From CAYUTA01 sp964447605 (lineage in GTDB: Bacteria > Bacillota > Clostridia > Christensenellales > CAG-138), in the NCBI GenBank assembly GCA_964447605.1, contig CAYUTA010000054.1, forward strand, positions 1 to 18,655: a DNA stretch of 18,655 nucleotides, read 5' to 3'. The notes under the pieces are model-generated. The model ran no database searches and was not told the origin of the DNA. It worked only from the letters and a program-made list of their open reading frames with translations. Of this stretch, positions 6,720 to 13,339 are shown piece by piece. The translations under genes and the position numbers were made by a program. The first letter of the stretch is position 1. The number at the start of each line of letters is the position of its first letter.

Positions 6720-7461
6720 GTCGGTTCAATCAAAAGCCGCGTCGTACCTGCTGATCGCCGCTATTTATCTGCTTGTCTGGCAGATTGTGAGCGTGGCGGT
6801 CGGCAGCGCGCTATTGCTGCCTTCGCCCGCCGCAACGCTGAAGCGGTTTGCGCAGCTGGTTTCACTTGCAGAAAGCTGGCGAGCGGTCGGCCTGACAATG
6901 GCGCGTATCATGGGTGGTTACCTGTTGGGCGTACTGGCGGGCGTGCTGCTGGGCGCACTGACCGCAAGATTCCCGTTTGCCAATGCGCTGCTGGCTCCGC
7001 TGCGCAGCGTTATCAAAGCTACGCCGGTAACCTCTTTTATCCTGCTTGCGCTGCTTTGGCTGTCTTCCAACGCAATCCCGCTGTTCATTTCGTTGCTGAT
7101 GGTTCTTCCCATTGTATGGACCAGCACGCTGGAGGCGGTTTTGCATACCGATCCGCAGCTTTTGGAAATGGCGCGCGTATTCCGGTTTGGCCGCAAGCGG
7201 ACGATGTTAAGGGTATACGTTCCTTCGGTGCTGCCGCAGTTGCTTGCGGCATGCACGACCGCGCTCGGTTTTGCGTGGAAATCCGGCGTTGCGGCAGAGA
7301 TTATCGCGCTGCCGAAACGATCTGTCGGATACCGGCTTTACGAGGCGAAGCTCTCTATCGAGACGGTCGATCTGTTTGCGTGGACGCTGCTTATCGTGCT
7401 GCTGTCGATGCTGCTGGAAATCCTGCTTGTGCGCGCGCTGAGGAGGATTCGTCATGATTGA
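6709..7461 (+). CDS. ABC importer permease (NitT/TauT type)
   Basis: This 250-residue inner-membrane protein has about six hydrophobic segments (for example SYLLIAAIYLLVWQIVSVAV, LLGVLAGVLLGAL, FILLALLWL, and a C-terminal WTLLIVLLSMLLEILLV). A cytoplasmic EAA-type loop, LLEMARVFRFGRKRTMLRVY followed by VPSVLPQL, couples it to the ATPase. Length and pattern fit SsuC/TauC-like permeases. The start ATG (MWRKSVQSK) overlaps the end of the binding-protein gene by 11 nt; no strong Shine-Dalgarno is visible, suggesting translational coupling. Its end overlaps the ATPase gene by 8 nt. A single permease gene implies a homodimeric membrane channel. Confidence 0.93.
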   Translation: MWRKSVQSKAASYLLIAAIYLLVWQIVSVAVGSALLLPSPAATLKRFAQLVSLAESWRAVGLTMARIMGGYLLGVLAGVLLGALTARFPFANALLAPLRSVIKATPVTSFILLALLWLSSNAIPLFISLLMVLPIVWTSTLEAVLHTDPQLLEMARVFRFGRKRTMLRVYVPSVLPQLLAACTTALGFAWKSGVAAEIIALPKRSVGYRLYEAKLSIETVDLFAWTLLIVLLSMLLEILLVRALRRIRHD

Positions 7462-8008
7462 ATTATGCGACGTTACCGTGCGCTTTGGCGAGCGAACCGT
7501 ATTGGACAGACTCAGCGCACAGATTCCGCTTGCCGGAACAACCGTGGTGACCGGCGCGTCCGGAAGCGGAAAAACGACGTTGCTGCGCGTACTGATTGGC
7601 TTGCAGGGGCTAAACGGCGGTAAAGTCGCCGGGCTTGACGGCCTCAAGCTTTCGGTCGTATTCCAAGAGGACCGCCTGCTGCCCTGGCTGACGGCGCTTG
7701 AGAACGTTTCACTGGTATCCGCGCCCGTATCCGCGCGCAGGTATCTATATGCGCTTGGCCTAGGCGACGCGCTGGCTCAGAAGCCGCCCGCGCTTTCCGG
7801 CGGCATGCGTCGGCGGGTTGCCATTGCGCGCGCGCTTGCTTACGACGGCGACCTGCTGCTGCTCGACGAACCCTTTGCCGGGCTGGATGACGGGGCAAAG
7901 CGGATTTGCGCGGCTGTGCTGCTTGATCAAAACAAGCCCATTGTGCTCGTAACCCATAGCTTGGAAGAGGCGGAACGGCTGCACGGCGCTGTACGTATTG
8001 ATTTATAA
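7454..8008 (+). CDS. ABC importer ATP-binding protein (NitT/TauT type, short)
   Basis: All ATPase motifs are present in 184 residues: Walker A GASGSGKTT (34-42), Q-loop Gln71 in VFQEDRLLPWLTALENV, signature LSGGMRRRVAIARAL (114-128), Walker B LLLLDEP (134-140) with catalytic Glu139, and switch His168 in VTHS. The LLPWLT segment after the Q-loop is characteristic of nitrate/sulfonate/taurine-type importers. The protein is short: family members are usually about 240-260 residues, and here the chain ends soon after the H-loop, with the C-terminal segment missing and a tight inter-motif spacing. The core is intact, so activity is expected. GAGGAGG lies 8 nt before the ATG, inside the permease end. 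It is the last gene of the importer operon. Confidence 0.95.
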   Translation: MIELCDVTVRFGERTVLDRLSAQIPLAGTTVVTGASGSGKTTLLRVLIGLQGLNGGKVAGLDGLKLSVVFQEDRLLPWLTALENVSLVSAPVSARRYLYALGLGDALAQKPPALSGGMRRRVAIARALAYDGDLLLLDEPFAGLDDGAKRICAAVLLDQNKPIVLVTHSLEEAERLHGAVRIDL

Positions 8009-8084
8009 GGAAACGAAACGGCCAATCCTGAGCCATATCATAGAAACCGTGTGAAAGCATGTTCAACGAAATGTTTTGAAATGA

Positions 8085-8113
8085 TTGAGTATTGCGGGTA
8101 AAGCTGTTATACT
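8085..8113 (+). promoter_or_regulatory. Promoter of the hydrolase / NagB-like / UDG / YebC operon
   Basis: TTGAGT (8085-8090), a 17-bp spacer and TATACT (8108-8113) make a good housekeeping promoter 34 bp before the hydrolase start. It separates this operon from the ABC importer genes. Confidence 0.7.
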
Positions 8114-8146
8114 CTTTTTTGTATATCATAGGAGGAGTATGGAGAG

Positions 8147-9085
8147 ATGAGCGTTACACTGCGCGAGAAGAACTTTCCTTCCGCAACCGCCCTGGGGGAT
8201 ATCCGCTATCGTATGTGGATTCCGGACGATCCGCGCGCGGCATTGCAAATTACGCACGGCATGGCCGAACACATGGAGCGCTACGATGCGTTCGCAAGAT
8301 TTTTGGCTGAAAATGGGATTCTTGTTTATGGCTGCGATCTGTCCGGGCATGGCAAATCGGTTAAACCCGGCGGCGTCTACGGCTATTTCGGCGACCAAAA
8401 TGGCTGGGACGCCAACGTGCAGGACATGCGCACCCTGCACGATCTCGTCAAAGCCGACCATCCGGCCATCCCATATATTTTGATGGGACATTCGATGGGT
8501 TCTTTTCTGGCTCGTACCTATGCGGGGCGCGACGGCGCGGATTTTGAAGCGTTCATTTTCTCCGGAACGGCAGGCAGGAATCCGGTGCTCGGCGTTGCAA
8601 AATTTTTGGCAAAGCGCGAGATTAAAAAAACCGGCGGCCGTACCGTCAATGAAAAATTGTACAATATGTGCTTCGGTACGTTCAACAAATCGTTTTCGCC
8701 CGCCCGCACGGAGTTTGACTGGCTTTCGCGCGACGCGGCGCAGGTGGACGCCTATGCTGCCGACCCCCTGTGCGGATTTTCATTTACGACCTGCGGCATG
8801 CTCGATATTTTCAACGGCCTCGGCGAGGTCAGCAGCAAGCAATGGGCCGCGCGCGTGCCGGATAAACCGATCCTGGTATTTGCGGGCGATCACGATCCGG
8901 TTGGCAAGCATGGCAGGGGCGTAAAGCAGGTGTATGGCTGGCTCGAGGCGAGCGGTCATAACGTTGAGTTCAAGCTTTATGAGGGCGGCCGCCATGAAAT
9001 GCTGAACGAGGTTAACCGCGACGAGGTTTTCCGCGATGTACTGCTGTTTTTAGAAACCGTTATTGCAATGGGTGAAGCCGTATGA
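8147..9085 (+). CDS. Alpha/beta hydrolase, monoacylglycerol lipase / lysophospholipase-like
   Basis: The 312-residue protein belongs to the serine-aminopeptidase/Hydrolase_4 group of alpha/beta hydrolases. The nucleophile elbow GHSMG places Ser116, with Asp250 in FAGDHDPVG and His283 in EGGRHEML completing the triad. The oxyanion-hole region is THGMAEHMERYDAFA (36-50), and DLSGHGKS (64-71) is the family's second N-terminal motif. No signal peptide is present, so it acts in the cytoplasm. Likely substrates are monoacylglycerols, lysophospholipids or other small esters; the exact one cannot be told. AGGAGG lies 11 nt before the chosen ATG. A second ATG at 8139, nearer the ribosome site, opens only a three-codon frame (Met-Glu-Arg-stop) that overlaps this start. 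The stop overlaps the next gene in ATGA. Confidence 0.93.
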   Translation: MSVTLREKNFPSATALGDIRYRMWIPDDPRAALQITHGMAEHMERYDAFARFLAENGILVYGCDLSGHGKSVKPGGVYGYFGDQNGWDANVQDMRTLHDLVKADHPAIPYILMGHSMGSFLARTYAGRDGADFEAFIFSGTAGRNPVLGVAKFLAKREIKKTGGRTVNEKLYNMCFGTFNKSFSPARTEFDWLSRDAAQVDAYAADPLCGFSFTTCGMLDIFNGLGEVSSKQWAARVPDKPILVFAGDHDPVGKHGRGVKQVYGWLEASGHNVEFKLYEGGRHEMLNEVNRDEVFRDVLLFLETVIAMGEAV

Positions 9086-9753
9086 GCAGCATTCTGGTCT
9101 ATCGCGATAAGGCTACGGCCTGCGCGGCCGCGGCGACGCTGACGGCGGCGAGCGTTATTGAAAAACCCGCCTCGGTGCTAGGTCTCGATTGGTCGCCGGA
9201 GCTGCAGCCGATCTACCGCACGGTGGCGCGCATGACTTCAGACGGCCTGATCGACTGGGGCTGCGTCAAAACGTTCAATCTTTTTGAGCACGTGCGTTCG
9301 GATGCGGAGAATACCGTGGACGCAAAGCTTCGCGAACTGCTCTTTGACCGCGTCAACCTATTGCCGGAAAATCGGTTTGCGCCAAATGGCGGCGGCAGCG
9401 ACTGGGCCGTGGTATGCAACGACTATGAGAACCTGATTCTCAGCGTCGGCGGGTTGGATACCGTCGTATGCGCGGTGCGTGCGGACGGCAGTGTGGCATA
9501 TAATCTCGGCGCGCCGGAGCTTGCGCCGGTGACGCATGTGGAGCGCACGGACGCGGGACGCGTGGTCACCGTTGGCATGACCACGCTCATGTCCGCAAAG
9601 AAGATCATTGCAATCATGATCGGCGCGGATAAAGCGGAGATCGCGCCCCGTGTGCTGAGCGGTTCCATTGTGCCGTCCGTTCCTTCCAGCTACCTGCAAC
9701 TGCACGCCAACGCGGTGTTCCTACTGGATGAAAACGCGGCGGACCGTATTTAA
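9082..9753 (+). CDS. NagB-fold protein lacking deaminase catalytic residues
   Basis: The 223-residue protein aligns by eye along its length with glucosamine-6-phosphate deaminase/6-phosphogluconolactonase. The best match is the C-terminal part: TVGMTTLMSAKKIIAIMIGA (163-182), KAEIAPRVLSGSIVPSVPSS (184-203), then YLQLHANAVFLLDENAA. Catalytic positions are changed. The NLDEY motif is NLFEH (66-70), so the general-base Asp is Phe68. The DGHIAFNE motif is DGSVAYNL (135-142), so the His and Glu of the catalytic relay are Ser137 and Leu142; only Asp135 remains. The phosphate-binding GSTP loop is replaced by LDWSPE. It probably cannot deaminate glucosamine-6-phosphate and may be a sugar-phosphate sensor or have another activity. 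The start is coupled to the hydrolase by ATGA overlap. Confidence 0.85.
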   Translation: MSSILVYRDKATACAAAATLTAASVIEKPASVLGLDWSPELQPIYRTVARMTSDGLIDWGCVKTFNLFEHVRSDAENTVDAKLRELLFDRVNLLPENRFAPNGGGSDWAVVCNDYENLILSVGGLDTVVCAVRADGSVAYNLGAPELAPVTHVERTDAGRVVTVGMTTLMSAKKIIAIMIGADKAEIAPRVLSGSIVPSVPSSYLQLHANAVFLLDENAADRI

Positions 9754-9793
9754 TCGAACAAGCAGCTATCTTTGTTAAGGCGGTGCCGCTAGG

Positions 9794-10372
9794 ATGCATA
9801 CAGACTGGGAATCGCTCGAAAATGCCGTAGACGCATGCACGAACTGCCGGCTGTGCCAGTCCCGGACGCATGCGGCGTTTGGCGAGGGCAACCGCAATGC
9901 GGACATTCTGTTTGTTGGCGAAGGTCCGGGACGCGAGGAGGATCTGCTGGGCAGGCCGTTTGTCGGCCCTGCGGGACAGTTGCTCGATCGCATGCTTGCG
10001 GCCACGGGAATTGAACGCAGCGACGTTTATATTGCAAACGTTGTAAAATGCCGTCCGCCGAATAACCGCAATCCGTTTGACGACGAGGCGGAGCGGTGCC
10101 TGCCGTATCTGCGCGCGCAATATGCGCTGATTCGTCCCGGAATCGTCGTGTGCCTTGGTGCGGTCGCCACCCGGCACCTGTATGACCGCGAGGCGCGCAT
10201 CACCCGCGTGCGCGGGCAATGGCTCGAAAAGCGCGGCGTATGGTTTCTGCCGACGTACCATCCCGCCGCGTTGCTGCGCGACGAAAGTAAAAAGCGCGAT
10301 GCCTGGGAGGACATGCAGGCGTTGCTGAAAAAATATACCGAATTGACGGAGAATCAATTGGGGAAACAATAG
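9794..10372 (+). CDS. Family-4 uracil-DNA glycosylase (iron-sulfur type)
   Basis: This 192-residue enzyme removes uracil from DNA, starting base excision repair. It has the family-4 layout: an N-terminal cysteine pair in ACTNCRLCQSR (Cys15, Cys18, plus Cys21), Cys86 in VVKCRPPNNRNP and Cys102 in ERCLPYL, fitting a [4Fe-4S] cluster. Active-site motif A is GEGPGREEDLLGRPFVGPAG (42-61), and motif B is HPAALLR (156-162). Length is typical. The start is supported by an AAGGCGG-like site upstream; the alternative initiation codons further inside would remove the cluster cysteines. It lies 40 bp after the NagB-like gene and 8 bp before the yebC-like gene, so it is co-transcribed with both. The abasic sites it makes would be processed by the exonuclease III encoded at 4.1-4.8 kb. 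Confidence 0.93.
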   Translation: MHTDWESLENAVDACTNCRLCQSRTHAAFGEGNRNADILFVGEGPGREEDLLGRPFVGPAGQLLDRMLAATGIERSDVYIANVVKCRPPNNRNPFDDEAERCLPYLRAQYALIRPGIVVCLGAVATRHLYDREARITRVRGQWLEKRGVWFLPTYHPAALLRDESKKRDAWEDMQALLKKYTELTENQLGKQ

Positions 10373-10380
10373 GAGGACGT

Positions 10381-11124
10381 ATGTCAGGACATTCCAAGTG
10401 GGCAAATATTAAAAACAAAAAGGAAAAGACCGATGCGCAGCGCGGCAAGATTTTCACCAAAATCGGTCGTGAGATCGCCATTGCGGTCAAGGAGGGCGGC
10501 GGTGCGGATCCGGCCAATAACAGCAAGCTGCGCGACGTAATCGCAAAGGCCAAAGCAAACAACATGCCAAACGACAACATCATGCGCTCAATTAAGAAGG
10601 CTGCGGGCGACGGTGAAAGCGTCAATTATGAAGAAGCCGTCTATGAGGGTTATGGCCCGGGCAATATGGCGGTGATCGTAAACGTTGTGACCGACAACCG
10701 CAACCGCATAGCCGCAGAAATGCGGCATATATTCGATAAGAGCGGCGGCAACCTTGGCAGCACGGGCTGCGTTGGCTGGATGTTTGATAAAAAGGGTGTG
10801 ATCGTCATAGAACGCAGTGCGCTCATGGATGAGGACGAGGTCATGATGCATGCGCTCGACGCGGGTGCGGCAGATTTTGTCGCGCAGGACGACGCATTTG
10901 AAATCTATACCGAGCCTGCGGAGTTTTCCGCTGTACGCGAGGCGCTCGAGGGACGGGGTTATGCGTTTATTTCCGCCGAGGTGCAGATGCTGCCGCAGAA
11001 CTCCGTGGATATTTCGGATGCGGAGACGGCTGAAAAGGTCGAAAAGTTCCTTGAGCGGCTCGATGACAACGACGATGTGCAGGAGGTCTACCATAACGCA
11101 ATTCTGCCCGATGATGCGCAGTAA
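10381..11124 (+). CDS. yebC: YebC/PmpR/TACO1 family protein
   Basis: The 247-residue product starts with the family signature MSGHSKWANIKNKKEKTDAQ and continues with FTKIGREIAIAVKEGG, NMPNDNIMRSIKKAAG, YEGYGPGNMAVIVNVVTDN and RNRIAAEMRHIFDK, then GNLGSTGCVGWMFDKKGVI. Length and motif order match full-length family members. These cytoplasmic proteins were described as transcription regulators; more recent work ties the family to translation, particularly of proline-rich stretches, so regulator should be read with care. AGGAGG lies 5 nt before the ATG. In many bacteria it neighbours ruvC/ruvAB; here it is linked instead to a uracil-DNA glycosylase. It ends the operon that begins with the hydrolase. 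Confidence 0.97.
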   Translation: MSGHSKWANIKNKKEKTDAQRGKIFTKIGREIAIAVKEGGGADPANNSKLRDVIAKAKANNMPNDNIMRSIKKAAGDGESVNYEEAVYEGYGPGNMAVIVNVVTDNRNRIAAEMRHIFDKSGGNLGSTGCVGWMFDKKGVIVIERSALMDEDEVMMHALDAGAADFVAQDDAFEIYTEPAEFSAVREALEGRGYAFISAEVQMLPQNSVDISDAETAEKVEKFLERLDDNDDVQEVYHNAILPDDAQ

Positions 11125-11148
11125 AAGCTTCGGTCTGTGCGGGTATGG

Positions 11149-11177
11149 TTGCGTAACGCGTGTTTTTGGGCTACAAT
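11149..11177 (+). promoter_or_regulatory. Promoter of the Asp23/YloU - fakA - recG genes
   Basis: TTGCGT (11149-11154), a 17-bp spacer and TACAAT (11172-11177) lie in the 85-bp gap after yebC and 32 bp before the Asp23 gene start. The match and position suggest an independent promoter. Confidence 0.6.
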
Positions 11178-11209
11178 AACGACAGACAGTGCATAAAGGA
11201 GGTATCATT

Positions 11210-11563
11210 ATGGCTGCTGAATTGACCACGAATTTGGGGAGGATCACCATTTCTGATGATTTGATCACCAGCATCGCAGGCTATGCCGCGGTTGAAAATT
11301 ATGGAATTGTCGGCATGAACGCAAAGAAAGTCGCGGATACCTGGGTGGAGTTGTTTGGCAAGGACAATCTGCGCCGCGGCGTAAAGGTGACCACTGTTGA
11401 TGCAAACACGGTGGATATCGACTTGTTTGTCACGCTCGAGTACGGCGTATCGCTGCCTGCGGTTGCGCAGAACACGAAGAGCAACGTAAAATACCGCGTG
11501 GAGGAAATGACGGGGCTGAACGTCCGCCAGGTCAACGTCCATGTGGAAAGCATCCGGGTATAG
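11210..11563 (+). CDS. Asp23/Gls24 family protein (YloU-like)
   Basis: This 117-residue protein has the Asp23/Gls24 pattern: GRITISDDLITSIAGYAAVE (15-34), GIVGMNA, GVKVTTVDANTVDIDLFVTL and a C-terminal EEMTGLNVRQVNVHVESIRV. In Staphylococcus an Asp23 member is a membrane-associated, alkaline-stress protein; the small YloU type is encoded directly before fakA in Bacillus and many Clostridia, as it is here, but its molecular role is not settled. The start MAAELTT was chosen because AAGGAGG lies 8 nt upstream; an in-frame ATG seven codons earlier precedes that site and has none of its own. The next gene follows after 44 bp. Confidence 0.93.
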   Translation: MAAELTTNLGRITISDDLITSIAGYAAVENYGIVGMNAKKVADTWVELFGKDNLRRGVKVTTVDANTVDIDLFVTLEYGVSLPAVAQNTKSNVKYRVEEMTGLNVRQVNVHVESIRV

Positions 11564-11607
11564 TCGGATTCGTGGCTTGCGATGCGGATCAGTGGAGGGA
11601 GTAAAAA

Positions 11608-13257
11608 TTGAATACTATGCAGATAAGCGGCGCGCAGTTCCGTGATATGGTTATTGCGGGCGCAGTGCTGCTGGAGAAGAACAAAAAGGCCATCGACGCG
11701 CTGAACGTGTTCCCCGTGCCGGACGGCGACACGGGCACGAATATGTCCATGACGATGCAGAGCGCGGTTCATGAAATTCGCGGCGTAGCCGACACCGCCA
11801 CCGTCTCAGAAGTTGCCGACGCGCTGAGCATCGGCGCTTTACGCGGCGCGCGCGGAAACTCCGGCGTGATTCTGTCGCAGATTTTCCGCGGCTTTTCCCG
11901 CGCGCTCAAGGGAGAAACCGTCATGGACGCGGCGCTGTTGAGCAAGGCGCTGACCATGGGGAGCGAAGCCGCCTATAAGGCGGTCATGAAGCCCAAGGAG
12001 GGCACAATTCTAACCGTTTCCCGCGTGATTGCGGCAGATGTGGCCGGGAAGCTTGCGCAGGGCGCAAACGCCTATCGCCTGGTGGATTGTATTCTTGAAT
12101 CCGGCGAAGAAATCCTTGCTGAAACGCCGGACCTGCTGCCCGTGCTCAGGGAAGCCGGCGTTGTGGATTCCGGCGGCAAGGGGCTGTTAACCATTTATAG
12201 AGGTTTCAAACTCTCGCTTGACGGCGAGGAGGTTGAAAATTATGAGGACCTTGTGCCGGGAGAGGCGCAGACGCAGGCCTCCCCGTTGAACACAGACGGT
12301 TTTTCCGGCGAGAACATCGAGTTTGGATATTGTACGGAATTTTTTATCATTCATGCGGCCGGCGAAGTGTTCAATGAGGAGGACGTGTCAAATTTTCGCG
12401 ACCATCTTAACAAATTGGGCGACTCGGTCGTGGTTGCTTCCGATCCGGAAATGGTCAAGGTGCACGTGCACAGCAACGCGCCGGGAAAAGTGCTGCAAAT
12501 GGCGCTTCGGCTGGGTGAACTGGATCACCTGAAAATCGAGAATATGCGGGAGCAAAACCGCCAGCTCATGGAGGAGCGCAAGCGAAACGAGAAGGAGTTT
12601 GGGCTGATCGCCGTCAGCACCGGCGATGGAATTGACGCAATGTTTACGGCGCTTGCCGTAGATGCGATTATTTCCGGCGGGCAGACCATGAATCCGAGCA
12701 TCGACACCATTGCTTCGGCAATTAACAAGCTCAACGCGCGCAATGTGTTCATCCTGCCCAATAACAGCAATATCATCCTTGCAGCCCAGCAGGCATCGGA
12801 ACTGACGGAGAAAAACGTCGTCCTTATCCCAACCAAGACGATTCCGCAGGGCATTGCGGCCTGCATGGCATACTCTACGGATCTGTCGGTTGTGGACAAT
12901 GAAAAGAACATGCGCGAGGCGTTTAAGGACGTTGTCAGTGGCTCGGTAACCTACGCCGTCCGCGAAACCAGGTTTAATGGCAGTAAAATCAAGAAGGGCG
13001 ATATCATCGGCTTGATTGACAACCATCTGAGTACCTCCGGCAAGGACGTGGACGACGTAAGCCTTGATCTCGTACGCAATATGGTCAACGGCAGGGATGC
13101 ATTTTCCGGAAGCATCACCGTGTATTTTGGCGCGGATAAGAGCGTGGAAGAGGCGGGAGCGTTGTGCGAGCGCGTTCAAAAGGAATTCCCGGAGGCCGAG
13201 GTGCTTGTTCAGCCGGGCGGGCAGCCACTGTACTATTATTACTTCGCCGTTGAGTGA
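11608..13257 (+). CDS. fakA: Fatty acid kinase catalytic subunit (DhaL/DAK2 domain)
   Basis: FakA phosphorylates fatty acids that are held by a FakB (DegV-type) partner, feeding exogenous or recycled acyl chains into phospholipid synthesis. The 549-residue length matches Bacillus YloV/FakA. The N-terminal DhaL kinase domain carries FPVPDGDTGTNMS (35-47), whose aspartates bind Mg-ATP, and GARGNSGVILSQIFRGF; the middle part (about 225-310) includes EFGYCTEFFI and VHVHSNAPGKVL; the C-terminal domain (about 330-549) resembles DegV-like folds. The start is TTG: GGAGGGAG lies about 9 nt before it, while the first ATG is 18 nt away. No fakB lies in the window, so it must be encoded elsewhere. The gene sits between yloU-like and recG, as in many Bacillota. 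Confidence 0.95.
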   Translation: MNTMQISGAQFRDMVIAGAVLLEKNKKAIDALNVFPVPDGDTGTNMSMTMQSAVHEIRGVADTATVSEVADALSIGALRGARGNSGVILSQIFRGFSRALKGETVMDAALLSKALTMGSEAAYKAVMKPKEGTILTVSRVIAADVAGKLAQGANAYRLVDCILESGEEILAETPDLLPVLREAGVVDSGGKGLLTIYRGFKLSLDGEEVENYEDLVPGEAQTQASPLNTDGFSGENIEFGYCTEFFIIHAAGEVFNEEDVSNFRDHLNKLGDSVVVASDPEMVKVHVHSNAPGKVLQMALRLGELDHLKIENMREQNRQLMEERKRNEKEFGLIAVSTGDGIDAMFTALAVDAIISGGQTMNPSIDTIASAINKLNARNVFILPNNSNIILAAQQASELTEKNVVLIPTKTIPQGIAACMAYSTDLSVVDNEKNMREAFKDVVSGSVTYAVRETRFNGSKIKKGDIIGLIDNHLSTSGKDVDDVSLDLVRNMVNGRDAFSGSITVYFGADKSVEEAGALCERVQKEFPEAEVLVQPGGQPLYYYYFAVE

Positions 13258-13303
13258 AGTAAACGCGCTGGTTTAGACGCGAATCAGACTGGCGGACATC
13301 TGT

Positions 13304-13325
13304 ATGGGCGGGGCGACCCGCCCAT
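13304..13325 (+). terminator. GNRA-loop hairpin between fakA and recG
   Basis: ATGGGCGGG and CCCGCCCAT form a perfect 9-bp, GC-rich stem closed by a GCGA tetraloop, in the 82-bp gap 47 bp after the fakA stop. A TTTTT run begins 7 nt after the stem (13332-13336), directly before the recG ATG. The T-tract is farther off than in a normal intrinsic terminator, so partial termination, attenuation or mRNA stabilisation are all possible. Confidence 0.45.
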
Positions 13326-13339
13326 TGCCGGTTTTTATC

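Noticed and set aside
11125..11160. Small GCGT-A-ACGC dyad followed by GTGTTTTT after yebC
   Set aside because: A four-base stem is too short for a terminator, and the bases overlap the predicted promoter of the next operon.
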